Source: Gorsachius magnificus (taxonomy: Eukaryota > Chordata > Aves > Pelecaniformes > Ardeidae). Taken from it: a DNA stretch of 64,000 nt. Numbering within the stretch: position 1 is the stretch's first letter; every line of letters begins with the position of its first letter. Shown here in pieces: positions 12,293 to 25,716 of the stretch. The stretch is from NCBI GenBank assembly GCA_034008185.1, contig CM067109.1, forward strand, positions 31,900,885 to 31,964,884, in the 5' to 3' direction. A model generated the notes under the pieces. It was given only the letters and a program-made list of their open reading frames with translations, was not told the origin of the DNA and did no database searches. The position numbers and the translations under genes were made by a program.

Positions 12293-14630
12293 GACATCTT
12301 CTCTAAGGTTTGCAACGTATTCTTTCACATGAGTGACTTTTTGTGCACAATGAGGTGGTTTTTTTGTTTATTGCTGCTTCAAGCTGAGGTATATATGCAT
12401 GTAATATAGGCAAGTGGGATGATGCCATATATTAAAGAGAAGAAGATCGATTAAGAGATTTTTCAAGCCATACAGTAACTGGGAAATTGTATTGGAATTT
12501 CAGGCTTCTTTACTCTAAAGCTATTGACAAGTGATACCTGGTTAATCTTGCTATGTTGACTTCAGTAGTGTTTCCACCTGATTCCTCTGGCAGGCGTTAC
12601 TTCCTTGTAGTACAACAAGCAACTTTAGCTAAAACTCTGAATTGCACTGAAACATCTGGAACAGACACATTTCTACTGTTCTTTGGAGGAAATAACCTCC
12701 ACCAGGGAGTTAAAACAAATATCTGGGGAGCAGTAACAAGATCTTTAACTGCTTCATCTGTCTTTTCCAGAATTCATCTGTTGATGACATCTTTTGTTTG
12801 TTTGTTTGTTCTGACCATCCTGTATTTCTTATGGTAAATTTTGTCTTCAGTTCTTAACTAGTACTTGATAAGTGCTTAGTAATAATTCCAGTCCCATGTT
12901 CTTGGAGAATATGGAATCTGTTCTTTGCACTATGTGGTCTGTGAGTGTGTCCCGCAAGGCTGTGGAGAGCTGGTTCCCTTCTGTCCTTCTGCTTCCTGTG
13001 TGCAAACTGGAGATAACAGCACTGGCCTCTGTTGTAAAATTGCTCTGGGGCTGATGGATAGATAAAAATTAAGTGGTTTATTATTACTGTATTTACCCCT
13101 AGTAATGTTAGCTCCCTTTAAAAATACTGGCACTTGAAAATTCTGAATTACAGTGCTGCTGAATCTCAGAGCTTTTTTAATAGCTAATTGTGAGGTATGC
13201 TAGTGAAAATGTTGTATATTTTAGAAAAAGAAGAAACATTCAGGGTTTATTTTCATTATTTTTCTACTCAATATAGTGACATTCAATGAATTTGCTTTTT
13301 GAGTAAAACCACATTATCACACTAGTGCCTTTTTCCTTGAAGTTATTATAAACTACAAAAAATGCACCTAAAGTAAAGAATGATTATTGAACAAGATGAG
13401 GGGCACTACATGTACATACACAGGGAGAGAGAAAGGGAAAGAGGGAGTGTGTGTATGTGCAGTTCAGTTAGACTCCTGGTTGAAACCAGTGGTTTGTTCT
13501 GATGACCTAGAATGTTTTATTTTGCTTTGTAGCTGTAATGTGTGAAACAGTGTCACAAAAGATCTGAATGATCTGTTCTATGGCATCAGAAAAATTAGTC
13601 CAACATTAATCAACTTTACTTCTGTGGAGGAGGAAAGAACGTGTACTGGATACAGTGTTGTAGTCTTTATCTTCTGTTTTCAGTACATCGCTAACTGCTG
13701 TTTCCTTGCTTTATCTTTTTTCTCACGTGTTTTATTATTTACTTATCTTTTCCTGCATGATTTGTTTTTTCTTGTTTTCTCCCTTCCTCCCCTCCTCCCA
13801 TCCTTGTCTCTCAAGAGTTTATTGCTGGTTATTTTTTACTTTTCACTTTTCTCTTCTCTTGTAAGCGCAGAGATCTATGCAAATGTGCAAAGTAGCTATG
13901 CGTGTTAGGTAATTGCGTTGAAGACACAACAACCAGATGGGTAATTTTTATTCATTAACTAAGTGTGAATAAGAAACTCTAACTAGAGAACTAGTGATTT
14001 TTTAATTTTATATCTTTGACTCCAAAAGTGGAATTATTTTCTTCCCCTCTTGTGTTTTTTGCCTCTCAGCAGTTTAATTGTTGCACTTCTAATAGAATGT
14101 TAACAGCTGACATCAGCAAATCTTGATATCTAGATGTTGTTTTATTTTCAAACCAATTCCTTGGCTTCTTCCTTTGAGTTCTGTTATGTGCGCAAGAGTA
14201 ATAGCTTTGTAGTGGTGTAACTCGTCTGTGCTTCTACACCATGTAGTTCGGTCAGGACCATGTTAAAATTTATTACAGACATTTTAATCTAAATATGTGT
14301 GAACCCTTGGGCAAACCTTGATCAAGAAAAGTTCTGATTTATTCTTCCAGTCACCAGTACATGGAGTCAGTTTATCTTAAGAACTATTTTTTGAATAATG
14401 TGATCTTTATTTTTTCTTTGTCTCATAATTGTTACGTGAGAGTCATGTCCAATCTAACTCAGTCATACCTGTGTCTGAGATGGTGACCACTATGAAGTCA
14501 ATCAAAATTAAGATTTATAGAGCAGATTTATAGAGATTTATTTAGGACTCATTCAGTGTAATTCATAATGTAATTCAACAGCAACTTTTAGAGTTTATAA
14601 ACTGGAAATAAATCTTCTAACACAGGTAAT
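12293..14630 (+). other. FBXL17: FBXL17 intron, unique segment
   Basis: AT-rich intronic DNA. It includes a purine-rich/TG patch near 13417-13460 and a long T/C-rich stretch near 13715-13870 that yields a low-complexity open frame. I see no exon, RNA gene or mobile element. Confidence 0.7.
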
Positions 14631-15186
14631 TGTGGTTTAACCCCAGCTGGCAGCTCAGCCCCACACTCACTCACTCCCCCTGGTGAGATGGGGAGAGAAT
14701 TGGAAGAGTAAAAGTGAGAAAACTCATGGGCTGAGATGAAGACAGTTTAAGAGGTAAAGCAAAAGCCATGTGTGCAAGCAAAGCAAAGCAAGGAATTTGT
14801 TCACTCCTTCCCACCCCCAGGAAAGCAGGGCTCCATCATGCATAACGGTTACTTGGGAAGACAAAAGCCATCACTCCGAACGTCCCCTCCTTCTTCTTCC
14901 CCCAGTTTTATTGCTGAGTGTGACGTCATATGGTCTGGAATAACCCTTTGGCCGGTTGAGGTCAGCTGTCCTGGCTGTGCCCCCTCCCAGCTTCTGGTGC
15001 ACCCCCAGCCTGCTCCCTGGTGGGGTGGAGTGAGAAGCAGAAAAGGCCTTGACGCTGTCTAAGCCCTGCCCAGCAGTAATGAAAACATCCCTGCATTACC
15101 AACCCTGTTTTCAGCACAAATCCAAAACATAGCCCCATACAAGCTACTATGAAGAAGTTTAACCCTATCCCAGACAAACCTGGTAT
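14631..15186 (-). mobile_element. Avian ERV solo LTR (family B, second copy)
   Basis: Related to the LTR at 9432-10003. Its left end TGTGGTTTAACCCCAGCTGG and its right part, which matches CTATGAAGAAGTTTAACCCT, align with that copy in the same minus orientation. It is about 556 bp. The right terminus is degraded, so the last bases are uncertain and I cannot define a clean target duplication. Confidence 0.83.
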
Positions 15187-15240
15187 AGGTATCAAAAATA
15201 CCTCTATGCTAGCTCTTATTTTTGTGTAATTTATTACAGG

Positions 15241-15420
15241 CTTCTAGTGCACCTGGCGGAGCATAGGAAGCTGAAAAGTCCTTGACTTAGTGTAAGCACT
15301 GCTCAGTAACAACTAAACCATCGGTGTGTTATCAACGTTATTTTCATCCTAAATCCAGAACACAGTGCTATGCCAGCTACTCTTAAGAAAATTAACCCTG
15401 TCCCAGGCAAAACCAGCACA
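15241..15420 (-). mobile_element. Avian ERV LTR fragment (family B, U3 part)
   Basis: A 180 bp piece that, on the minus strand, starts TGTGCTGGTTTTGCCTGGGA and matches the U3 beginning of the LTR at 9432-10003 (for example TGTGTTATCAACGTTA against the corresponding block there). The U5 side is missing. It lies 54 bp from the copy at 14631-15186, in the same orientation. Confidence 0.82.
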
Positions 15421-16254
15421 GTACTATATGTGCAGTTTATATCTGTGTACAAGTAGCTCTAGTACAATGGGTCTTAATATTACAAAGGAGGGCAATGTAT
15501 TTATTTTATTTTTTAAATACAAATGTCATTCACTTTCCTATTGTGCTTTGCTATGGTACATTACAAAATGAAGGAATCTGTTAAATAAATTTGTTTTATT
15601 AATTAACATGTATTTTCCACTCCCTTTTGTCAGGCAAGTTTTTTTACAAATACCTACATTCTTCAAAACAAACTCTTTCTGTTTTGTTTTTTTAAGTGAT
15701 GCAAATTAAATCTCTGTGCTTAAACACAGGTTTGAATATGTATTTCTTATTTAAGCAATGGGACCTCAATGTTCTGCAATATTTAACTTTAAGAAATAAA
15801 ATTAGAAGTTGTGAATGTGCAGAACATTAAATCAGTCTATGGGAAAATAGTCTTCTCTGTAACTATTCTATCATTTTCTAATTCTTTAAACCATGTACGA
15901 TTGCTGTTTCAGGAACACAGTATATCTCAATAATACAGTTCAGTTACTTCAGCTTCTAAGTGAAAATGTATGTGACTTTTTAGAAAATATTGATTCTATT
16001 GACATAATTAATAACAAGAATGTGGTTAACAATTTTTTCAGGTTGTTATTTTTTATTTCCTGTGGTCATACAGGTTTTTGGGGGGGCTTAAATCAGAGCA
16101 GTTTGTTCCCTGAAGGCACATATACATAGAGAGTGTCAAGAAAATTAAGCTTAATTAGCAAAAGATGTGAATTTAAAGCTCATTAAGTCCTTATAAGCAC
16201 TTTCCTTCAGAAAGAATTTAGCTTTAGTTGTGAAGAGGATTGATCTTATGTGAA
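15421..16254 (+). other. FBXL17: FBXL17 intron, unique segment
   Basis: AT-rich intronic DNA with no recognised exon, RNA gene or repeat. Confidence 0.7.
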
Positions 16255-16350
16255 TTGTTTAGTGGTGGACTTGGCAGAGTGAGGTTTATTGTTGGACCCA
16301 ATCTTAAAGGTCTTTTCCAATGTAAATGATTGTATGATTCTATTCTAGTT
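16255..16350 (+). mobile_element. Old CR1 3' end fragment
   Basis: About 95 bp matching the CR1 3' UTR consensus (GGTGGACTTGGCAGAGTGAG, AAAGGTCTTTTCCAATGTAA) and ending in GATTGTATGATTCTATTCT, the typical CR1 terminal repeats. Confidence 0.85.
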
Positions 16351-17561
16351 TATGTTTTTTAAGGAGGCGTATCTCTACCAGAATTGTGGAACCATGCAGG
16401 GAACAAAAAAAAACCCAAAAAACCCAACCAAACAAAAAAAGGATAATTGCATACCCATTATATTAGTAGTACCCTATAATAACAACTAAATGTTCACAGG
16501 AATTGGTACAACCACACTGAAAAATCACCTGTGATTGCAATGGTAACAGTAATTTTTTATCATGTTAACTATAGGAAATTAATCCTAAACTTGAACTGTC
16601 TCAAATCAGGCATATTCTCTCTCTCTCTCCATGGCCCGCTCCCCCCTCCCCCCCCAAATGCTCCGGCTTCTTGATTTGCATTGCACATATTTTAACATCA
16701 CAAGTTCCAGTAATTAAGAAGTCTTACAAACTCCGTATCATTCAGGCACACAGATAGTATGATAATTTCTGAATCTTTGAATATTTCAACCTCCATAAAA
16801 TTTCATTTAAACCAACCAACAAAACTATTGAACAAAAATGATTGTTACATAATTCAAAATATTTGAGATCCCCAAGTAGTAGGTAATTTATTGAAATATA
16901 AAAAAAAAAAACCCTACTATTTTTAATACCTTTTTAAAAGAACTGAAGCTCTGTTTTTCAAACTTCCTTTGTCCAAAACCATTTTGTCATCTAAGTGGTG
17001 CTTTTGCATCTGCCATTCACAATGGAACAATTCCCTTTCAGTACCCTTTAACAGGCAATCTTCTCACAAAATCTTTACATACTGGGCTGCCAATTCTGTC
17101 TGTTAGTAGGACTGAGAGGAAGGGACCAACACCTTTTTCCCTTCTAATCTCATTCATCTAACTAGACTCCCTCTGAACTTTAAATGTTATTATTATAGTA
17201 TCACATACAATTTTAACACTGAGTCAATATCAGTAATTTCAGGAAGGTTGTGTATATATGTAGCGCACAAATTTAGTTTAACTGTTCTTGCTTTCTCTTA
17301 ATTCTTTTATTTTTCTATTTCATATTTTTAAGCTCTCTGTCTACTATTTGCATTGTCTGTTTTATTGCCGCATTAAATATTCCTTTTTCAGTTAAAACAT
17401 TTTTTTCTGCTGGAATTGCATTCCAAGTTTAAATTCTGCTCATGCTGAGCATTCTTTGTAGAGCTATAAAATTAAGAGTTGAAGTGTGAATACCTGTAGA
17501 AGAATGGCCCTGAAATTGCTCAATAAAATGGTATTGCTGCATGAAGAAAATTGGGTTTGAT

Positions 17562-17580
17562 AAAAAAAAAAAAAAAAAAA
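17562..17580. repeat. Poly-A run (19 nt)
   Basis: Uninterrupted A run. There is no recognisable retroposed gene upstream of it, so I treat it as a simple repeat. Confidence 0.9.
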
Positions 17581-18680
17581 GGAAAAACTTTATTTATCCT
17601 GGTGCCCTAAGATTGAGTATTTGAGTCACAAAATATCCTTTTCCTGTGGAAAAATGTTAATTAAAGGCATGCTATTTTAATCTCAAGTTTTACGCATGCA
17701 CTGGAGATTCAAACATCCCAACTGTCCACTTGGCTGCTTCAGAGAAGTTTAATTTTTTTAACATACTACTTTTGGATGTGAGGGTTAGAGGTAGTCTTCT
17801 TTTTTTCCTGGGAAATCACATATTCTTTCTGCTGCGATCATCATTGCCTCAGTTTGAAGCCATGTTAGCTAGACACTTTTTAAAGAAGCGCTGACCTCCA
17901 TGCATTGATTTATCTTTAGTTTATTCATGTTTTTTACTCTATAAGTAATAATAATAACACCAGTATTGTCACCTGCTCATAAGAGTGTTGTCCTGAAAGA
18001 AAGCATGTTTTAGATAAGAATTCTGATTATTTTTTTTTTGTAATGGGAAGATTTTCTACTTGTCCTAGATCTTCGGTTACTGTCATAGAGCATATGCATT
18101 GTTGAATTGTCCAGTAGGTTTATTTCCTTTGTCATAGTCATTGGCCATGTTATTGCCAACATAGTATAAAGGCTGAAGTATCTAATATGAATAGCTGTAT
18201 GAAGGTGAGGAAAATTCAAGTTGCTCTAAGCTTCCCCTTCTTGTAATTCATGCAGAAAAAACGAGGGATTGGTTGTGAGCTTTTTTTGGGTGCATAGAAC
18301 TTCCTGCCAGAGCACAATACACGAAATGGAGAGACAGAGCTTATAAAATTTGTCCATTTTACCAACACAATATCAGTCGTTGTGTGCTTTTCTCCCTAAT
18401 AGGCAAATAAGATTATCAGAAGTTCCAGGAGATTACAACAAGCACCTCCACAGTACACCTGTGGTAGTGTCCTAATAATAGGAATATTATTGTCCTATTT
18501 CCTATAGTCATACTCTGCAGTTGTTTCTCAGAGGTCAGGTTCCTTAATTCTATGCTTGGTCTGCAGAATTTTTGGAAGCAGTATGTGGTTTATCTTCAGC
18601 TTTGGTTTGGAGAATATTAAGAACTTCTGGAACAAGCCACCAGAACAACAGTTTCTGTAGAAGACTACCTACATTTGAAG

Positions 18681-18729
18681 TCCTCTTTTTTTCCTTTTTA
18701 TCTTTTTTCTTTTTTTTCCCCCCTCTTTA
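18681..18729. repeat. Polypyrimidine tract
   Basis: About 50 bases almost entirely T and C, with one A, about 900 bp upstream of the FBXL17 acceptor at 19625. It is too far away to be the acceptor tract of that exon. Confidence 0.8.
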
Positions 18730-19625
18730 AGTACATTGACTTAATAATTAACTACTGAAGTGGACTGATTATATGATCTCAGTTGTATGCCTTTACTTAA
18801 TCAAATCCTTAGTGACTTAAATCGCTGAATAGGATTATTTTTTCTCTCTTACAGGGAAAGTAAATTTAATTAAAGTGTCAGTATTACCTAATGCAATTAT
18901 TTTTCCAGAGTATAACAGGGATTATTTCAGACAGCTTAAAAAGCAAACAGCAGTTGGGGGTTATTATGACTAAACTGATCCATTGTTTAAGGATACTGCA
19001 GAAATCTGTAAAAATTTTCTCCTTTGAATCCATAGCGTGTAAAAGTAAAAAGAGGGTATTGCTTGCTTTTGAAGGACATTAATGATAGTAATAAATCAGA
19101 TTAACCATTTCATAAATCTTAATCATATTGTTCTGTGACTCCAACTTTTGTTGTTCAGAGTATCTAAGTTATTGCCGATGGCTGTGCAGGTGAGACTACA
19201 GTGTAAATACTGTATTTTCCAGGGAGTTTGTAATATTTACTTAGTTTGAAAGCCTTAGACTCTGGAGTCTTTAATAACATGCATTTGAATTTAAGCGCAA
19301 ATGTGCTGTCTCCCCTCCTTTCTATGCCCTATTTTTCTTAAAATTAAATGAGCTGGAATGCTACCTTGGTATTTTACACTCTGTATAGTTAAAAAGAGGA
19401 AGGCCTAGGCCCCTGTTGTAGGTGTATTGGTCCATGAGTGAGAGTGTCTTGATTTCATGGAGTAACTGAGTGCCTGAATACCAAATTTCCTAAACATGGA
19501 TTCTATGAATATCTCTGATACATTTCCTTTTTGTGAAAACCTTTCTTTACTAGCTCATACATACTATGCATGATTCTAGGAAGTGTAACAGTTTTTATTT
19601 CTTTCTATCATATTTGTCTCAATAG

Positions 19626-19756
19626 CTAAGAAATCTTTCCAGCTTGGATCTACGTCATATCACAGAACTGGACAATGAAACAGTGATGGAAATAGTAAAG
19701 AGATGCAAAAACCTTAATTCCCTCAATCTGTGTCTGAACTGGATCATTAATGACAG
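19626..19756 (+). CDS. FBXL17: FBXL17 next internal coding exon (LRR region)
   Basis: The acceptor is a T-rich tract ending CAATAG (AG at 19624-19625) and the donor is GTAACT at 19757. The exon is 131 bp: 43 full codons plus two bases (AG) of a split Arg codon, so it ends in phase 2. It begins LRNLSSLDLRHITELD, contains EIVKRCKNLNSLNLCLNW and ends IINDR. It joins in frame to the exon ending at 5923 (phase 0), giving a continuous LRR stretch of about 80 residues matching FBXL17. Human FBXL17, from memory, has Ser where this copy has Asn in KNLNSL. The next exon (expected to start around CVEVIAKEG) was not found downstream in the window, so the following intron is at least 44 kb. Confidence 0.95.
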
Positions 19757-22700
19757 GTAACTTCATTATAGCATCTAAAACCAGTATAAAGCAAATTTAA
19801 CTAGTTTTATTAGTTGGGAATACTTCCTCATGGCTCGGGGGTTAGAGGAAATCAATAAAAGCAAGCAGTGTTTTCTGAGTGTTCTTGCTTGTTTTGGGTA
19901 AATCATCTAGACATATTTTACAGAGTGTTTGTTTATTTCTGTAGTAGAGAAAAGTTTAGATATAACTGGATGGCAGCACTAATCTTTTTCCTGTAGATTT
20001 CATGAGAATGTGCTCTTTACCATGTGTGACTGAAATGTAGAATTGCAATTATGACTCCTTCAGTAGGTGGTCAGGATTTAAATGGATTTATCTACATACA
20101 AACAATGAAGCATATTTCCATTAGGAAAAATAAACTTCATATGGGTTAAGTAGTAGTATTCATGTTTTTTTAGAAAGCAACAAGTCTTTAATTTTTTGGC
20201 AAAGAGACTCTCCGGAATGAGACTGAAAGAATAACTGAGGCTTTTCCTTTTGACCAGAATATACCTCCTATCCTGATGTATTCTGTCCTTTTGATCAAGT
20301 AATTTACTTTAGCATTAAGTAAATGCACACAGATGATGTTTAGTTATATTGCAGATCAGATGAAAAATGAAAAATACTGTGAATTTAAAAAACTGAAGTT
20401 TCCTTTTAAAATGAGAAACTTGAGCAAAGGCACTACTTCAAGGTGCACAGTAAAGAACGTTTTGAATTACTATTAACAGATTGGTTTGTTATCACTGTTG
20501 CTTTAAACAATAGGAGACGCTTTTAGCAGCAAGGGGTTCTAAAACAGTTTCATATATAACCAGAGTGATGTGTTTTAGCAATTGTACTTCTTCCTTATGG
20601 TTACAGGGTTTTTTTGTAACACACTCTCTTCCAGGTTTTCTTAAGTCTTTAAGAATATACTAAAGTGTAAATGAGCCTGGACTTTTGTGAAAGTATAATG
20701 TTCTAAAAATAGTAAAATTTAAATATGTTGAATAGGAACTACCGTTGAACTTTTACTATAATTCCTTTTAGCTTTTAAGACTGGGGTGTTTTTTTGTTTT
20801 GTAGGTTTACGTTAGACCCTTAATGTAACTTCACTGGTTTTGAAAGCATTTGGTTGCCTTGGATATTTCTGTTTGTAGGGCCTTAATTTCATATGCAGAA
20901 TAAGGTACTGTAATGGAAAATTTTACAGTAAATCCGAAAAAATTCTGAGAAGAAAAATATAAATTTAAAAGAGGCACTTTTTGAGTTTTAGTTAAAGTAC
21001 TTAGACATGGTATACCTTTCTGCGTGAACGTTTTGAGTAGGACAGTCTGCTAAGGATCATCCAAACTGATGTCAAACTGTTCTTGAAATTACTTTACTAG
21101 AGTAAGAAATACAACTCTTAATTATAAGCATATGACTCTAAAATTTCATATTGAATATAGTTAGAATTATGAAGCTTAACAAGAAAAGGAAACCCTTCCC
21201 AGGAACAACAGATAACCTGCTGTTGTATGTAAATTTTTAGATAGTTGATGTTTGTCTGTGTAGTTCTATTTTGTTTTTATTTCTGATCATACCTGTCAAT
21301 ACAATTTCAACATGTGACAGCTAACTAAAACTCAACTACAGATTTAAGTTTAGCTGTTTAAATTGGCTTCTGGCTAAAAGCAAACAAAGAGAGAATTTAG
21401 ACAATAATGCCTTTGTTAATTCTTATTCATAGGAAGTCATTTGGCATTTCAAGTATTTTTCCTATTACACAAATGAGATGAAGCTCCAAATACTAGTCTT
21501 AACTGAATGAAGTCATTTCCCCTACTCCTCCTAAATGCTGAATTAAGAATTGCTGAAAATTATATAAAAGGAACATGATACAACCACTGGGCTTTAATCA
21601 ATGTAGACAGCAGTTCAACAGAATATTATGAGCGTATTCACTCTAAGGATATGAGTAATCCTTCAGAATTTCACAGGACTGTTCGGGTGCTTACCTTGGG
21701 TAAAAACTCAAGTTAGTTTAAACTAACAAAATCAGTTTATTAATGATTTAAGGCAAGATGAGCTTTTTATGGTTTTTATTTGATGCCATTTGATGGATCC
21801 TAGTCAGAGAGGGTGTCAGAGGAGATTCTGCATCTTGATACCTTCAAGTAAGCCTTTTGTTTATCATTGTTTCCAACACATATGAGAGAGTAGCAGTCTA
21901 ATGCTTTGCCTGACTCTTGGTTTTAAAATAGAGAGATCAGTTCCACCACCTCAGCCTAGTTACTTCTGAGATCCAACTACTGGCTTGTATTCCAGATTTT
22001 TTTCAAACTTAACAAGACACTTTTTTGTTCTCTCTAGAGGGTTGGGTTTTGTTTCTTTTCTTTAAAGCCTTGAAAAACTGTTTTCCTCCATTCCTTTGAG
22101 CAGAATCAAGGGTGAAGGAAAACTAGAAAGTTCTCAAAAATACCGGTATAGCTTAAAGATGTATCTGTGAATTATTTCTTAAAGGTAGTTGATTATTGGT
22201 AGTTTTTACAGCAGAAGTAAATCACTGGTTTTAAAGCTTTATTTTAGATCTTTCTTATTATTTCCAGAAACCCAAAAAAATTCTTTGCACAAGCAAGTCT
22301 GTGGCCCCACATTTATAGCGCTCTCTTACTTTTGACACAATGTTAGATCTAATGCTCTGACCATTAAATTTCTTGCTAAGGAACTGAAACTTACAGAGTG
22401 CAAGATCTCTGCATGGCAGGCACTTGCTAAGATTTTTGGTGCTGGATTATTTTGCACATGCAAGAATTAACAAGATTATTTGTCTCTTTTGATTAAACAT
22501 ATTTTTGTTTTGGAAGTGTGCATCTAAAAGGCTTATGTAGAGCAGTAAAAAATAATTTATTTTTACCTAAGGTAAAAAAATGTTCAATATATTCAGTTGA
22601 AATACTCTTGACATTCATTTTAAAATGAAAGAAAAATAGTTCTCTTATAATGACTTTTTAAAAAGTCTTTAAAATTTGAGAGTTAAGCAAGATCAAAAAA

Positions 22701-25496
22701 ACCCTCTTAAAGTAATCTAACATAATGATTTATTACAACTCCCTCAATACAACAATAAGTATTACAACTCCCTCAAAAGCTTCATATACTATTTATCTTG
22801 TTGGTTAAATACGTTATAGAAACAGTCCTACTACTTTCAAATATGAACAAAACCAAACTTGCAAATTCCTTTAGTATGCATGATGCATAGATTATCTCAG
22901 GTCTTTTCAATTAGAAAGGAGTAAAAGCGAGTTCACTGTATGTGGTGATGTGAATAATATAATCTGAAGCTTGATTTAAATAAACTTACCACCTTGAAGT
23001 TGTCATAATTGTCACTGCATTTGAATTTCAATTGATACAATAAAAATAGTGACATATAGAAATAAATCTCATGGGGGATTCAGAAAAATGTAGTATGATG
23101 TACTGGCAAAGTTTTCAGGGGTGTGTGATTTTTCTAACTGTTTGAGGAACATCTGCCCTGTATTATATCCATAAATAATGAAGGAGCAAGCAGCAGTTAA
23201 TCTACCATTTTTTTTGTGAATCTTACGACTGTTGACTTTGAGTTGCAATTCACTTCAACCTCTATATTACATAATTCACATAGAGATAGACATTTAAAAG
23301 CTGTGCAGTGACTGTGAAGTCTGTAGAGTATTTATGCTTGCGTAAGTCATACTTCTTACTAAAACACTCCTTCAATAATATCTGTATAGAGGATGTTTAG
23401 CTGTGCAGAGACCTTTAATGGTTCCAGCCCTTTACTATATTTGTGGTTCTTCTAATAAACATCATGGTGCAGAGAATAGTGCAGATAAGGTAAGGAACTT
23501 TATCTAGAGCTGCAGTGAGATTCTGTGGTGCCATAGCACTGCCAGTCATCCAGGATGAAGTTCCACCTGCATGACAAAATTAATGATTTTTTTTTCACTC
23601 ACGGGACAGTAATTTCCCAACCATTTGAGAATTTTGGTCCTTCCTCTGTAGGTGGTGCCAAGTGTTTTTGTAGTAATATATCAGGAGAGCTGTATTTTTT
23701 TACATCATTTATCACACATTTATTGTAGGTGACTTTGTTAGTAGGTGCTGAGATTTCCAGAGCATCTGGAGGTTGTTGAGAGTAAGCTATGGTTGTGACT
23801 TGGAGGCAGATATGCAGTATCTGCATGGCACAGTAGAACAGCGAGTAATGTTGTTTGATGACCTTGTAGTGGTATCACTTACTGCCATCAGACTTCTGGT
23901 GTGGGGGAAGATAAGTATTATGTGTGCCTCCCTGAGCTTTCAGTGCAGATGGGAAAACTGGATTTGGTCTAATAGCAGTTCTGAGAAAACTGCTGTCCTT
24001 CTGTAGTGCTTTCAAGAAATATCACTGTGGATAAACCAGAGTAAATGGTCTAATGGGACAGTGTCCCCATACTGTAATGATTAGACTTGTTGGTGATGAT
24101 TCTGGTTGGATTCCAAGATGGAGGAACTTGGAAATGCAGACTTATGACAAGCGTAGTAGTCAGGAAGTCAAGATATGGAAGAAATTCAGAGGAAACACGG
24201 TAAATGGTTGGAAGCCAGACCATAAGCCTGAAAACCAAAATGTTTGTGCAGCAGCACAGTCAGGAAAAAGGAACATTTTCTCCCTTGAAGAAGCTCCATC
24301 TGCTTTATTCTGCTGGGTCACTAATACAGCATCTTTTTCTCAGAATTGGTATCATACTTGTTGGCATAGAGCATATGGGGGTTTCTACATTGTTATTTAA
24401 CGGAGTAAATTATTAACATGGTCTTCCATATGCTAGAGAAGTGTTTAAAAAATTTGTGTTGACTGCCTACCATGAGTTCATGTGAACCCATGTAATCAGC
24501 CTTGGAAGCATCTGCTGTGATCTGGATGCGTTGTGGGTTGAGGATCTAACGCTGAAAATGGTCTCAGCAGGCGATTAGCTCACTATGTTTAGTCTCAGAG
24601 CTGCTGTTGTACCTGAATGCCTCAACATTTCATTAGCAGACATGAGCATCAAAATAGTAGCTAAGTTCTTACAGTGTATTTTTAATAAAATGCAGGATTA
24701 CTGAATGCTAGAATGATTTTCAAGAGAAATAATAAAATTAATCTTCTCTTTCTGAAAGTATAAGTCTCTGCATATTTGATGTGGAAATTATTTTAATAAA
24801 ATTACTTCTAAAATAAAAACGTATAAAGCATTCAGCTTGCCTATATTTTTGCACAGGCAAAAATGTTCATTTTCTCTGTGGTGACTACAAATGCTAATAT
24901 AGCGTTTTAGTATTCATCACCTTTGATCTGACTGAAGTGGAAACGTGCTTCAGGAGCATTGCTACTTATTTCTGTCATTTTGTATAATCTGGACTTGGGG
25001 ATATAGCAGAGCCTTCCAAAAAAGTGGCTGTACTTTTATATGATATTTGTCATGAATCATTCTGGGTGATACTAGCATTTCTTAATTCTAATTTAATTTC
25101 ATCTCTTCAGTGTTATCTGAAAGATGATCTCTTTTGAGTTCTCTGCATATTTATCAGGTGTTTAGTCAGCTACGTTAAAAACTTGAACTCTGTAAAAAGT
25201 AACATAATGTAACACCAATTAATTTTACTTTTAAAAATACTTACTCTTTCGAATCTCATACTTTTTAATTAAATTTGTAAGAAAATTTGTTTCACCCTGG
25301 AAATGTGTTTTGTAAAATGATTTGAGGCTGACTGTCAAATTTTTTCAAATTTCAAAATAAACATAGAAGTTGGACAAAGAAAGACAATTGGCATGCTTTG
25401 GTGAATTATCTACTTTAAATTCTGGGCCACCTTTTTTTTTTTTCCCAGTGATTATGAAAAAACATATGAAAAAATAATCCTTTTTGTTTAGTCCAG
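19757..25496 (+). other. FBXL17: FBXL17 intron, unique segment
   Basis: AT-rich intronic DNA after the second exon's donor. The segment 23599-24416 has somewhat longer open frames on both strands, but none resembles a known protein and none has exon-like borders. A short tandem duplication lies at 22731-22776. No CR1 or LTR recognised. Confidence 0.7.
22731..22776. repeat. Short tandem duplication, 29 bp period
   Basis: The 17-mer TATTACAACTCCCTCAA occurs at 22731-22747 and again at 22760-22776, consistent with a local tandem duplication with a 29 bp period. Confidence 0.85.
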
Positions 25497-25716
25497 AGTG
25501 GTGGGTTAATGTTGAGTGGCTGCCAGATGCCCACCCAGCTGCTCTGTCACTCCTCCCCTCTGCCCAACCCCAACGGAGCAGGAGGAGAAAATAAGATGGA
25601 AAAGCTCATGTGTTGAGATAAAGACAGGGAGATCACTCGCCTATTACTAGCATGGGCAAAACAGTCTTGACTTGGTTGAGGTTAATTTATTGCCAGTTAA
25701 AACCAGAGTAGGATAG

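Larger units (their letters stand above)
16351..19625 (+). other. FBXL17: FBXL17 intron, unique segment
   Basis: AT-rich intronic DNA leading to the acceptor of the exon at 19626. It contains a CT microsatellite (about 16617-16630), a 19-base A run (17562-17580) and a polypyrimidine tract (about 18681-18729). No other exon seen. Confidence 0.7.

Noticed and set aside
13624..13908. 94-codon Phe/Leu/Ser-rich open frame
   Set aside because: It is produced by a T/C-rich stretch; there is no domain and no splice context.
18440..18475. Short palindrome CCACAG/CTGTGG with a 5 nt loop
   Set aside because: A 6 bp stem is expected by chance many times in 64 kb.
24053..24400. 115-codon plus-strand open frame in intron
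   Set aside because: It shows no recognisable domain and no clear exon signals, and overlapping open frames lie on the other strand.
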